Shown here one piece after another: positions 42,992 to 51,540 of a stretch of 64,000 bases of DNA. The stretch lies in assembly GCA_037129555.1 (NCBI GenBank), contig JBAXUS010000003.1, positions 21,713 to 85,712 on the forward strand. Direction: 5' to 3'. How positions within the stretch are numbered: the first letter of the stretch is position 1; every line of letters begins with the position of its first letter. The DNA comes from JANXLS01 sp037129555. GTDB taxonomy: Bacteria > Planctomycetota > SZUA-567 > H5-PLA8. The notes below the pieces were generated by a model, which saw nothing but the letters and a program-made list of their open reading frames with translations, made no database searches and was not told the DNA's origin. The position numbers and the translations under genes were made by a program.

Positions 42992-43747
42992 ATGACATTC
43001 GAACATATGAACGGGACGCACTCGCGACGAGTCGTCATATCGCTGCTTGTTCTGGCGATCTCATTCGGGATCCACGCGGGGGAATTGTATTCGGACCCGA
43101 TTGCCGGGTATTCGGTTTCGATTCCCACCGGGTATCGAAAGTTGACGGAGGACGAGACGCGGGATGTCTTCACCGGATTGAGCGACGCGTTGGGCAAAGA
43201 CGCGGGCGAACGTGTGCGCAAACGCCCGCCGGTGTGGTTCATCGGGCCGTCGAATCCGAAAGTGGCGAACGAACATCCGCCGTCGTTTGCGATTGCGTTC
43301 AGCGAAAATCAGGAGCAGATCGACCCGGCTCAAATCCCGGCGTATCGCGACATGATTTTGGAAAAAAGAAAGCGCGACGGCGACAAGCCCGGTGATGTGA
43401 CTTTAAGTGTGATCAAAGTGGACGGCATTAATGCGTTGCAGGAAGAATGCGATTTGTTGAATCGGGCGAATCAGGAACGCAGCTTTTTGATTCGTGTGGC
43501 GGTGCCGGGAAAAGGGAAGTGGTACGAACTGGTTTTCAATTACAGTGCGGAACAGAATGAGGGTGTGCGCGTGGCGTTGAAAGAGGCGTTGGCGACATTT
43601 AAGGTGATGGAGCATCCGCCTGAAAATGTGGAGAACGCGGCGAAATGGTTGCGTGTTTTGTATTACACGGTGGGGTTTGGATTGGTGGGGGTGGTGTTGA
43701 GTTTTATTATGAGGAAATTGGGTGGGGAGAAGGATGGGAGTAAGTAA
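42992..43747 (+). CDS. exported protein with C-terminal membrane anchor
   Basis: A 251-residue protein with a hydrophobic signal segment (VVISLLVLAISFGIHAG) and an ordered region that opens with DPIAGYSVSIPTGYRKLTEDET, a pattern of a beta sheet domain of PsbP/Mog1-like style. A transmembrane helix lies near the end (VLYYTVGFGLVGVVLSFIM) with a basic tail. ATG 42992 has AAAGAG upstream; ATG 43007 is also possible. Neither enzyme motifs nor a named family was recognised. Confidence 0.65.
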   Translation: MTFEHMNGTHSRRVVISLLVLAISFGIHAGELYSDPIAGYSVSIPTGYRKLTEDETRDVFTGLSDALGKDAGERVRKRPPVWFIGPSNPKVANEHPPSFAIAFSENQEQIDPAQIPAYRDMILEKRKRDGDKPGDVTLSVIKVDGINALQEECDLLNRANQERSFLIRVAVPGKGKWYELVFNYSAEQNEGVRVALKEALATFKVMEHPPENVENAAKWLRVLYYTVGFGLVGVVLSFIMRKLGGEKDGSK

Positions 43748-43769
43748 TGCGGGGCTCTGAATTTAAGCA

Positions 43770-43824
43770 GACGGGCTATAAGCCCGTCCTACTTATGCTA
43801 CGTAGGACACGCTTATAGCCCGTC
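43770..43824. repeat. inverted pair of GACGGGCTATAAGCCCGTC repeat
   Basis: GACGGGCTATAAGCCCGTCC (itself palindromic) and GGACACGCTTATAGCCCGTC are arranged head to head between two convergent genes. A single copy is at 49541-49564. Confidence 0.75.
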
Positions 43825-43842
43825 AGTGTGAATTCGAAAATG

Positions 43843-44460
43843 TTAATGCGGTTGGGCTGCGTGTTCTGCGGTCTTTTCGCCAGCTTTTTCTTCGTGACCA
43901 CCTGCATGTTTTTCATGCTTTGGAATGTGCGTGTAGGCGATGATCATGAAACAAATACCGACCGCTCCAAGGCACAACGACACGTACCAAAATCCTCGGC
44001 GTTTGGTCAGCACGGAGATGGCTCCGATGGCGATGGACATTTGAAACATCGTGACGGACAGCGCGAAGTTTTCCTGCGCTTCAGAGTGGGCCTTTGACAA
44101 CGTGGTCACGGTTTCTGCTTCCACTTTTGCGGCGGCGCGCTTGGCGTCGTATTCATCGATTTTGGCTTTGTCCTTCGGGTCGGCCACTTTGCCCACTGCG
44201 GCTAAAATGTCGACCTTGGATTGGAGCAGGACTTTCTCAATGCCCTTGGATTGATAGTACGACCATTTGTCGAACGCTTCGCTGTGTTCTTTCATCGACT
44301 CGCTTTCAAAATGGCTCGAGCACAGCGCGGCGACGGCTGCAAACGCGGCGAGGAACGCGGTGCTCAGCGCCACCATACTAATCCATTTCTCTTTCGATTC
44401 GTGCGCGTTGTGTTGGATGTGTTCATGAAGTTCTTCGAGTGGGACTTCGATTTCAGCCAT
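43843..44460 (-). CDS. DUF4337 membrane protein
   Basis: A 205-residue protein matching DUF4337: a membrane helix near 30-47 (WISMVALSTAFLAAFAAVAAL), then SESMKEHSEAFDKWSYYQSK and a helical coiled region, then two helices at about 130-175 and a His/Glu-rich tail (HIPKHEKHAGGHEEKAGEK). Members are uncharacterised membrane proteins common in Gram-negative bacteria. It lies between two units and has its own position on the minus strand. Confidence 0.85.
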   Translation of the reverse strand: MAEIEVPLEELHEHIQHNAHESKEKWISMVALSTAFLAAFAAVAALCSSHFESESMKEHSEAFDKWSYYQSKGIEKVLLQSKVDILAAVGKVADPKDKAKIDEYDAKRAAAKVEAETVTTLSKAHSEAQENFALSVTMFQMSIAIGAISVLTKRRGFWYVSLCLGAVGICFMIIAYTHIPKHEKHAGGHEEKAGEKTAEHAAQPH

Positions 44461-44570
44461 GGTGTTCTCCGATGATAAAGGGTCCCGAGCCTTTCTGGAT
44501 GGCTGCGGGAACGTAAAAAAACGAGTGGATATCGACGCCTATTATTCGCGAAAACGGCGGCGATTCAATG

Positions 44571-46067
44571 CTATTTCCACTGCTCCACAATATGCGTGAG
44601 CAAGCGCGTTCCGAATCCTGTCGGGCCGGAGCAGAAGGGCGCTTTGTCGTGGTCGATGTCGGCGACTCCGGCAATGTCGATGTGCGCCCAGGGAATTTTG
44701 GAGTCGATGAAATTGCACAGGAACGCGGCACCTTGAATGGGGTGGGCGTCGCGGGTTGGGGCGCTGTTCCAGAGGTCGGCTTGTTTGGCTTTCATCATCT
44801 CGCGGTAGTCGTCGTGCATCGGGAGTCGCCAGACGCGTTCGCCGGTGACAGAGGACGAATGCTCGATTTGCTCGCGCAGCACCGCATCGGCGCACCAATA
44901 TCCGGCGAACGTTTTGCCCAAACCGACGACGACTCCGCCGGTCAATGTGGCGACGTCGATCACGGCGCTGGGCGCGAATTCTTTGCTGCCGTAGATCAAG
45001 GCGTCGGCGAGGACCAGGCGGCCTTCGGCGTCGGTGTTGGTGACTTCGACGCTGACGCCATTGGGGTATTGCAGGATGTCATCGACGCGCAGCGCGTTGT
45101 TGGAGATCGAATTTTCAGCGGTCGGAAGCAGGCCGACGACTCGGACGCCGGGCTTCATGCGCGAGATGGCGTGCATCGCTCCGAGCACGGCCATGCCGCC
45201 GCATTTGTCGTATTTCATACCGCGCATGCCTTCGCGCGTTTTGATCGAGAGACCGCCGGTGTCGTAGCTGATCGTTTTGCCGATGAGCACAATCGTCTTG
45301 GTGAATTTGCTGGTGGGCGTGTAAACCAATTCGATCATGCAGGGCGGATTTTCAGAAGCTTTGCCGACGTGTTCCAAGCCAACGAAACGCGCCTTTTTGA
45401 GCGCCGGGCCTTTGATGACTTTGCATTTCAGGTTGCCGCAGGCTTCGGCCAGTTGTAGCGCATATTCGGCGATGTATTTAGTGGTGGCCACGTTGGGCGG
45501 TGTTGCGGCGAGCGTGCGGGCGACGTTGGCTGATGCGGCAAGCGCTACACCTTTCTTGGTGGCTTCAATCAAATCGTCCGGATCGATGTTTGAAACCAGC
45601 GAGAGCGAGAGTTCGCCAATCGGAGCATCTTCCGATTTTTTCTTTTTGAACGTGAGATATTTCCAATTCGCGAGGCCTATGCCTTCACCCAAGGCTATAC
45701 CGACGGTTTTCGCGTTGAGGGAGGCGAAGAGTTCGTTGGGGAATGAGACGAGCACGTCCTGAACTTCGAGCTTAAGGAGGCGCTTCAGCACTTTTCCAAA
45801 TGCGGAGCGGATGATGTCGGCGGAGAGGTCTTTGCGATTGCCGAGGCCGAGCAGACCGACGACGGAACCGTCGGCACATTGAATGGGCGTCCATTCGCCG
45901 CTGTCACCGCTGACGTCCGGGCGTTTAATGGTGGAGGAAATAATCCGGGCATGGTGGGCGTCGAGCGGTTGGTCGCACGAGTGGAGCGTCTTGTCCGCGA
46001 ACATGAGGCAAATGGAAACATGGGGCTGGGTCGGCAGTTTGCCGAAAACGCGGATGGATTCGTACAC
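44571..46067 (-). CDS. pepA: leucyl aminopeptidase (M17 family)
   Basis: Cytosolic metallo-aminopeptidase that trims N-terminal residues; hexamer with two metal ions. The C-terminal domain carries the metal-binding signature NTDAEGRLVLADALIYG plus TISYDTGGLSIKTREGMRGMKYDKCGG with the ligands Lys/Asp, and the closing DIAGVAD segment. The N-terminal domain is shorter and diverged. GTG 46067 is preceded by AAGGA at about 9 nt. At 498 residues it is full length. The divergent cytochrome b operon starts 313 nt away. Confidence 0.93.
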   Translation of the reverse strand: MYESIRVFGKLPTQPHVSICLMFADKTLHSCDQPLDAHHARIISSTIKRPDVSGDSGEWTPIQCADGSVVGLLGLGNRKDLSADIIRSAFGKVLKRLLKLEVQDVLVSFPNELFASLNAKTVGIALGEGIGLANWKYLTFKKKKSEDAPIGELSLSLVSNIDPDDLIEATKKGVALAASANVARTLAATPPNVATTKYIAEYALQLAEACGNLKCKVIKGPALKKARFVGLEHVGKASENPPCMIELVYTPTSKFTKTIVLIGKTISYDTGGLSIKTREGMRGMKYDKCGGMAVLGAMHAISRMKPGVRVVGLLPTAENSISNNALRVDDILQYPNGVSVEVTNTDAEGRLVLADALIYGSKEFAPSAVIDVATLTGGVVVGLGKTFAGYWCADAVLREQIEHSSSVTGERVWRLPMHDDYREMMKAKQADLWNSAPTRDAHPIQGAAFLCNFIDSKIPWAHIDIAGVADIDHDKAPFCSGPTGFGTRLLTHIVEQWK

Positions 46068-46277
46068 GCGAGAGTTCCTTTATTAAAAATGAAGCGCGAT
46101 CCTGCAATGGAGCGGGGCATTGTCGCGGAAGTTGAAGAGAATGCAAGCGCAGTGAAAAGCGGTCTTTGGCCAAGGAATTGCGCAAATCTAAAGTGAACGA
46201 GTAGTGACGATGAGCATGTTTCGAGGCGAAACACGACTGTTTCTTGTTATATTTTGATGAAACGGCGTTGAAACACC
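46068..46277. other. divergent intergenic region, pepA / cytochrome b
   Basis: Contains no recognisable gene. The 3' portion holds the promoter at 46278-46305. Overlapping frames on both strands lack ribosome sites and family signatures. Confidence 0.45.
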
Positions 46278-46305
46278 TTGACAGACAGGACGCTGAGACT
46301 ATTCT
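46278..46305 (+). promoter_or_regulatory. sigma70 promoter of the cytochrome b operon
   Basis: Perfect TTGACA, 16-bp spacer, TATTCT, located about 75 nt before the cytochrome b ATG. This is one of the best promoter matches seen in the window. Confidence 0.65.
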
Positions 46306-46380
46306 GTTTTCATTCACATTTTTTTTGCGCGAGCACTGAGAGTACATAGTGGGTCGCAAGGAACTGGACGGTACTTATTC

Positions 46381-47196
46381 ATGGCCAATATCGGCGATAT
46401 TATTCGCAAGACGCTGGACGATGGCGTCTACAAATCAGTGATTTGGAAGTCGGTCTTCCGACACGGCTTTCCGGACACCGACCGTAATCGAACACTGGCG
46501 GTGTTGTCGAACGTGTTCCTCCATCTTCATCCGGCGAAGTTGAAGGGTCACGCCGTCCGCATGCGCTATACGTGGTGTATGGGCGGGTTGTCCTTCTTCG
46601 TCTTCTTGATTCTGACCATATCAGGCGTGTTCTTGATGTTCTATTATCGCCCGACAGCCGAATACGCGTTTACGGACGTGGTGAGTTTGCGTGAAGACGT
46701 GCCGTTGGGCATGTTCATGCGCAATCTGCATCGATGGACGGCTCACGCAATGGTCATCATTGTCTGGCTGCACATGCTCCGCGTGTTTATGACCGGTTCG
46801 TACAAAGCGCCTCGCGAATTCAATTGGGGTGTCGGTGTCGTGTTGTTAACGTTGACGCTGTTGTTGTCCTTCACGGGTTATTTGTTGCCGTGGGATCAGT
46901 TGGCGATTTGGGCGATCACGGTCGGAACGAACATGGCGCGAGCGCATCCGGTTATTGGCAACGAAGGTCCCGGCGCATCGTTCTTGAATCCGGCCTATTT
47001 GGGCTATGATGATATTCCGATTATTCATCCGAAGGACGACGTGCGATTTGCGTTGCTCGGTGGGTCGATCGTGGGGCCGCCAGCGCTGCTGCGCTTCTAT
47101 GTGTTACATTGCGTTTTCTTGCCGATCGTTGCGGGATTCTTGATGGCCGTGCATTTCTGGCGCATCCGTAAAGATGGTTTCAGTGCTCCGTTGTAA
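46381..47196 (+). CDS. cytochrome b N-terminal subunit, b6 type
   Basis: Quinol-oxidising membrane subunit, equivalent to cytochrome b6 or QcrB, binding two b hemes. Heme ligand pairs are His117/His131 (LHRWTAHAMVIIVWLHMLR) and His243/His258 (VLHCVFLPIVAGFLMAVHFW); 14 residues separate the latter pair, as in b6 rather than bc1. Cys66 in RYTWCMGGL aligns with the cysteine that carries the covalent heme cn in b6 and Bacillus QcrB. Four membrane helices and 271 residues fit a stand-alone N-terminal half. The C-terminal half follows as a separate gene. No Rieske gene is next to it. Confidence 0.92.
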   Translation: MANIGDIIRKTLDDGVYKSVIWKSVFRHGFPDTDRNRTLAVLSNVFLHLHPAKLKGHAVRMRYTWCMGGLSFFVFLILTISGVFLMFYYRPTAEYAFTDVVSLREDVPLGMFMRNLHRWTAHAMVIIVWLHMLRVFMTGSYKAPREFNWGVGVVLLTLTLLLSFTGYLLPWDQLAIWAITVGTNMARAHPVIGNEGPGASFLNPAYLGYDDIPIIHPKDDVRFALLGGSIVGPPALLRFYVLHCVFLPIVAGFLMAVHFWRIRKDGFSAPL

Positions 47197-47263
47197 TGGA
47201 TCGTGATGACTGTTGTCTGTGTCAGTTTGGTTTAACATTTTCAATGAGTTTGGGTACGCATTT

Positions 47264-48400
47264 ATGTCTTCACCAGCCGATCTAGGTCCGGGAATTTTGA
47301 ATCCAATTTTCCATGCGGTGAATTGGATGTGCCAGCCGGTGATTTTCTATACCGGCTCCACGCTGGCGTTCTTCGGAGCGTTGAAATTCCGTAAGTTCTT
47401 GGTCAAGCCTTGGATTGCCGGTTCGATGGCAATTGGCGGTATCGTTTTCTTGTTGCTCAGCCTCTTGAATGAGCAGTTTCGCCGAGAAGCGACGAAGGCC
47501 GACAATGCGCCGATCTGGATCATGCTCGCGATCACGTGTTTGGTGATGTGGGCTGCGTTTTATCAAGCGGTTCAGAACGACGAACGCTTTAAGCAGGGAT
47601 TGAAATCGGTTGAACACGAAGCGGCCGAAGAAAAGTTGCATGTGTGGCCCTACCTGGTTTATCTCGAAGGTGTGATGGCGGCGTTTGTGTTGGCGCTGTT
47701 GTTTATCTGGTCATTGGGTTTGGACGCACCGCTCGAAATGTTCGCGAATCCGGCGAAGAGTCCGAATCCGGCCAAAGCTCCGTGGTACTTCCTTGGATTG
47801 CAGGAATTGCTGGTGTATTACGATCCCTGGATTGCCGGCGTGGTGTTGCCGTTGATGATTATTGTTGGATTAGTTGCGCTGCCATACTGCGATCCGAACC
47901 CGAAGGGCGTGGGATACTACACGTTCGATCAGCGCAAATTCGCGATCACGACGTACTTGTTCGGCTACGTGATGATGTGGTTGGTGCTGATCTTCGTTGG
48001 AACGTTCTTGCGCGGACAGAACTGGAACTTTTTCGGCCTCTATGAGACGTGGGATCCGCACAAAGTCATCGCGGCGAACAACATTAATGTTTCGGAGATC
48101 TTCTGGTTGAACATGATGAAGGTCGATCCGAAGTCGTTGGTTTGGTACAAGCGCGAAATTCCAGGCATTGTCATGCTGATTGCGTACTTCACAGTATTGC
48201 CGTTGCTGATCAAGATGTTGTTCAAGGATTTCTACTTAACGTTCATCAATAAGTACGGCAAGATTCCGGGATTGATCCGGTACTCGCTGGTGATTGTCTT
48301 GTTGCTGGTGATGGTCTCGGTGCCGATCAAGATGTATTTGCGCTGGGGCTTGAACTTGAAGTACATCGTGTTTATTCCGGAATTCTTCTTTAACGTTTAA
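47264..48400 (+). CDS. cytochrome b C-terminal (subunit IV-like) with extra helices
   Basis: Membrane subunit carrying the quinol-site loop: PAKAPWYFLGLQELLVYYDPW corresponds to the PEWY region, reading APWY here rather than PEWY. The N-terminal 120 residues hold two extra membrane helices and a linker before HVWPYLVYLEG. After the subunit-IV core come further helices (TTYLFGYVMMWLVLIFVG; IPGIVMLIAYFTVLPLLIKML; YSLVIVLLLVMVSVPIKM), giving about 379 residues, much longer than the 160-residue subunit IV. The start ATG 47264 was chosen; ribosome site weak. It is presumably a larger quinol complex partner of the preceding gene. Confidence 0.88.
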   Translation: MSSPADLGPGILNPIFHAVNWMCQPVIFYTGSTLAFFGALKFRKFLVKPWIAGSMAIGGIVFLLLSLLNEQFRREATKADNAPIWIMLAITCLVMWAAFYQAVQNDERFKQGLKSVEHEAAEEKLHVWPYLVYLEGVMAAFVLALLFIWSLGLDAPLEMFANPAKSPNPAKAPWYFLGLQELLVYYDPWIAGVVLPLMIIVGLVALPYCDPNPKGVGYYTFDQRKFAITTYLFGYVMMWLVLIFVGTFLRGQNWNFFGLYETWDPHKVIAANNINVSEIFWLNMMKVDPKSLVWYKREIPGIVMLIAYFTVLPLLIKMLFKDFYLTFINKYGKIPGLIRYSLVIVLLLVMVSVPIKMYLRWGLNLKYIVFIPEFFFNV

Positions 48401-48443
48401 CACTGTCCGGGCCATTTGTTCGGGCACACGAAACACGATCTAC

Positions 48444-48554
48444 AACGGCCATTTGTCATGTGTGATGTGTCACTTGTTCTGAGTCATGGATGCGCCCAGC
48501 GCTTCTAAAAATGACAAACGACAAATGACAAATCCCAAATGACAAATGGCCGTT
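48444..48554. repeat. inverted repeat around tandem ACAAATG units
   Basis: AACGGCCATTTGTCAT at 48444-48459 is the exact inverse of ATGACAAATGGCCGTT at 48539-48554. Between them, ATGACAAACGACAAATGACA-type units recur. It sits between the subunit-IV gene and the HEAT gene. Confidence 0.7.
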
Positions 48555-48590
48555 TTCTTTGTCGCACTAAATTCGAAAGTGAGCACCCCA

Positions 48591-49544
48591 ATGGCCTACG
48601 TTCCGCCTCCGCCGGGTTCGACAGAAGTTGGGCAACCGACTCCAGACGGCGTCCGCAAACAAGATGTTCACATCACGGATCTGCCGCCGGAAGTGCGGAA
48701 GAGCTTTTTGCTGTCGATGGTGTTCTTTCCGTCGCTGGTGGGCGCGGCGATTTGTGTGGTGCTGTTCCTGGGATGGATCGCGTTATTCAAGCCCAAAGAA
48801 CCGGCGCAGTATGCGTTGGAACTCGACAGTCCCGACATGCGCCGGCGTTGGACTGCCGCGCGTGAAATGTCCGAACACATTAGCCGCTATAACGAGCAGG
48901 ACAATGCTCGTATTTACGTGCCTGAGACGCTCAGTGCTTTGATTAAAATCATGGAAAATCCGGACCTCGACAAGGAGACTGAAGCGTGGTCGCCGAGCGG
49001 GTCGATCAAGCAGGATCAGGAGAAGAGTTCGATTCGCTGGTGGGCGGCGTATACGGTCGGGCACATTGGGGCGAAGTCGAATGTTCCGGCTGACACGGAG
49101 CGTGCGTATCAAGCGCTGATGAAGGCGCTCGACGAGAAGAACACGATTGCGATTTGGGCGGCGATGGGACTGTCATTCATGCGCGATGCTCGGGCGGCCG
49201 ACACGCTGGCGAAGCATATGGAGATTGATCCGAATGCTGGCGTGCGCTGGGCGTGTGCGAAGACGCTGGGGTCGATTGGCGAGTACCAGATTCAGGAGAA
49301 GAAATACGACGCAGCTGAGCGTATTCTCGGATACTTAAAAGAGGCGTTTCAGCGCGAAAACGCGAAGACGAAAAAGGATGAGTACCTGATCAACAATCTC
49401 GCCGTCGCGCTCGCACACATGAACGATTCAACGGGCCTGCCGCGCTTGCGCGAACTGGAACTCCATGATGATCCCATCGTCCGAGCGATTGCGAAAGACG
49501 CGTTGAAGATTTTGGATGCTGGGAAGACGAAGCAAGCAAAGTAG
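48591..49544 (+). CDS. membrane-anchored HEAT-repeat protein
   Basis: A 317-residue protein with a cytoplasmic or periplasmic N-terminal tail of about 37 residues, one transmembrane helix (LLSMVFFPSLVGAAICVVLFLGW) and then several HEAT-like helical repeats (RRRWTAAREMSEHI; IWAAMGLSFMRDARAADTLAKHM; VRWACAKTLGSIGEY; DPIVRAIAKDALKIL). The start 48591 (MAYVPPPPG) was preferred since the earlier frame lies in a repeat. Its position after the two cytochrome b genes suggests a subunit or assembly factor of that complex, by context only. Confidence 0.78.
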   Translation: MAYVPPPPGSTEVGQPTPDGVRKQDVHITDLPPEVRKSFLLSMVFFPSLVGAAICVVLFLGWIALFKPKEPAQYALELDSPDMRRRWTAAREMSEHISRYNEQDNARIYVPETLSALIKIMENPDLDKETEAWSPSGSIKQDQEKSSIRWWAAYTVGHIGAKSNVPADTERAYQALMKALDEKNTIAIWAAMGLSFMRDARAADTLAKHMEIDPNAGVRWACAKTLGSIGEYQIQEKKYDAAERILGYLKEAFQRENAKTKKDEYLINNLAVALAHMNDSTGLPRLRELELHDDPIVRAIAKDALKILDAGKTKQAK

Positions 49545-49564
49545 GACGGGCTTATAGCCCGTCC
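49541..49564. repeat. single GGACGGGC-TTATA-GCCCGTCC palindrome
   Basis: A perfect 8-bp stem that starts at the stop codon of the HEAT gene. Same family as 43770-43824. It may serve as a 3' hairpin for the cytochrome operon transcript. Confidence 0.7.
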
Positions 49565-49602
49565 CTCACCTGTACTGGGATAACCTTCGAGGTCCGATTT
49601 GC

Positions 49603-50646
49603 ATGTCCCTCACTCTGACGCTGGCTGAACGCGGTTTCCTGCCGGACTCGTTGATCCGGTTCGGGATTCGCAATCTCGATCAAGACCGTTTGCTGCTCGA
49701 AAAAAAGCGCGGTTCCAATGACGTCGCGGCCTTTGTTGACGCGCTAAAAAAAAGTCCACTGGCTCTTGAGGTCGCCAAAGCCAACGAACAGCATTATGAG
49801 CTGCCCCCGCCTTTTTTTCAAAAGGTTCTTGGCACACATTTGAAGTACAGCAGCGGCTATTTTCCGCGCGGTGATGAGTCGCTCAGCGAAGGCGAAACCA
49901 AGGCGCTTGAATTGACCTGCGAACACGCGCAGCTTGAAGACGGGCTTGGCATTTTGGAATTGGGCTGCGGTTGGGGGTCGTTGAGTTTGTGGATGGCGGA
50001 GCGCTTTCCGCAGGCGCGGATCTTGGCGGTTTCGAATTCAAAACCGCAGCGCGAATTTATTGAAGCGGCCTGTCGAGCGCGTGGTTTTTCGAATCTCAAA
50101 ATCGTGACCTGCGACATCAACGTCTTCGATCCGTTTGCACTCGCGCCTGAATTCGCCGGGACGAAATTCGACCGCGTTGTCTCCGTTGAAATGTTCGAAC
50201 ATCTGCGAAATTACGAACTCCTTTTCGAGCGCATCGCGTCATGGCTGCGCCCGGGCGGGAAGCTTTTTGCTCACGTTTTCTGCCACCGAATTTATCCGTA
50301 TCTTTTCGAAACGACAGCGGATGACGACTGGATGGGCCGTTTCTTTTTCACGGCGGGCATGATGCCGTCGGAAAATCTGCTGCCGCAATTTCAGCGCGAT
50401 CTGACGCTGGATGAACAATGGTGGTGGAACGGTCGGCATTATGGCCGGACGTCGGAACTCTGGCTGCAAAATCAGGACAAACATTACGCTGAGATTCTGC
50501 CGATTCTGCAAACGGCTTACGGCGCTGAACACGCGCGGCTTTGGTTTCAGCGCTGGCGCATTTTCTTCATGGCGTGTGCTGAACTTTTTAACTACCGGCG
50601 TGGCGAAGAATGGGGCGTTGCCCATTATCGATTTTCAAAACCCTAG
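49603..50646 (+). CDS. cyclopropane-fatty-acid-synthase-like SAM methyltransferase
   Basis: A class I methyltransferase with the CFA/coclaurine N-methyltransferase arrangement: HYELPPPFFQKVLGTHLKYSSGYF, SAM motif ILELGCGWGSLSLWMAERFP, DRVVSVEMFEHLRNYELL and the downstream WLRPGGKLFAHVFCH. CFA synthases methylate unsaturated phospholipid acyl chains; related enzymes act on amines. At 347 residues it is shorter than typical CFA (about 380). It is 11 nt upstream of a DUF1295 membrane protein, a pairing often seen in lipid-modification gene groups. Confidence 0.85.
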   Translation: MSLTLTLAERGFLPDSLIRFGIRNLDQDRLLLEKKRGSNDVAAFVDALKKSPLALEVAKANEQHYELPPPFFQKVLGTHLKYSSGYFPRGDESLSEGETKALELTCEHAQLEDGLGILELGCGWGSLSLWMAERFPQARILAVSNSKPQREFIEAACRARGFSNLKIVTCDINVFDPFALAPEFAGTKFDRVVSVEMFEHLRNYELLFERIASWLRPGGKLFAHVFCHRIYPYLFETTADDDWMGRFFFTAGMMPSENLLPQFQRDLTLDEQWWWNGRHYGRTSELWLQNQDKHYAEILPILQTAYGAEHARLWFQRWRIFFMACAELFNYRRGEEWGVAHYRFSKP

Positions 50647-50657
50647 AGGCGACGCGC

Positions 50658-51443
50658 ATGCTCGATATCCTGAAACTTCTCGCCATCGTGTGGGCTTCCA
50701 TGAGCGTGATCATGGCCGTGTTGTGGGTCATCCAAAAGCGGCACAATGACGCCAGCATGGTGGACGTGGTTTGGGCAGCGGGATTGGGCGGGTCGGGAGT
50801 GTTGTTCGCGCTTGCTGCAACCGGTTCGTTTAACCGACGCATGTTATTTCTCGCGGTGATCGGTGTCTGGTCGATGCGTCTCGCGTCGTATCTGCTGATG
50901 AACCGCGTCATTGGCAAAGGCGAGGACGGGCGTTACCGGAAATTGCGCGAGGAATGGGGCGCGAACGCTCAGCGAAATTTCTTCATTTTCTTTCAAGCGC
51001 AGGCGATCTTTGTGCTGCTCTTCGCGATCCCGTTCGGGCCGGTCGTGTTTCATGCGGATCCGGAATTGTCGGTGAGCTCCATCGTTGGCGCTTGCATTGG
51101 TTTCGGAGCGATTCTGGGCGAGGCGCTGGCGGATTCGCAGCTCGCGGCGTTCCGGGCGAATTCAGGCAACAAAGGCAAGACGTGTCGCGCGGGGATGTGG
51201 GGTTACTCGAGGCACCCGAATTATTTCTTCGAGTGGCTGCATTGGTTTGCGTATGTGGTGATGGGATTTGGCGGACCGTTTTGGGGGCTGACTTTTTTCG
51301 GGCCGGCGGTGATGCTCTTTTTTCTGTACCGGTTGACGGGCATTCCGTACACCGAAAAACAAGCGCTTGTCAGCCGGGGCGATGACTATCGGGAGTATCA
51401 GCGCACGGTTAGTGCTTTTGTTCCGTGGTTTCGGAAAAAGTAA
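50658..51443 (+). CDS. DUF1295 (steroid 5-alpha-reductase-like) membrane protein
   Basis: A multi-pass protein of the DUF1295 family: VDVVWAAGLG near the N-terminus, RYRKLREEWG, then the hallmark GYSRHPNYFFEWLHWFAY, and LTGIPYTEKQALVSRG..YREYQ at the C-terminus. It is expected to be a lipid-modifying reductase or isoprenylcysteine-methyltransferase-like enzyme. GAGGCG precedes the ATG. It shares a transcript with the CFA-like methyltransferase. The substrate is unknown. Confidence 0.88.
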   Translation: MLDILKLLAIVWASMSVIMAVLWVIQKRHNDASMVDVVWAAGLGGSGVLFALAATGSFNRRMLFLAVIGVWSMRLASYLLMNRVIGKGEDGRYRKLREEWGANAQRNFFIFFQAQAIFVLLFAIPFGPVVFHADPELSVSSIVGACIGFGAILGEALADSQLAAFRANSGNKGKTCRAGMWGYSRHPNYFFEWLHWFAYVVMGFGGPFWGLTFFGPAVMLFFLYRLTGIPYTEKQALVSRGDDYREYQRTVSAFVPWFRKK

Positions 51444-51540
51444 GTGGACAGACCCTGCTAAACTGCAATCGCACGAAGACTCAAAGAACACAAAGAAGCA
51501 CAAAGGATAGAGGTTAAAATTGATAACCAAAATTCAACTT

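Noticed and set aside
44461..44530. Hairpin GGTCCCGAGCC/GGCTGCGGGAAC after pepA as a terminator
   Set aside because: Imperfect stem and no T-run on the expected strand.
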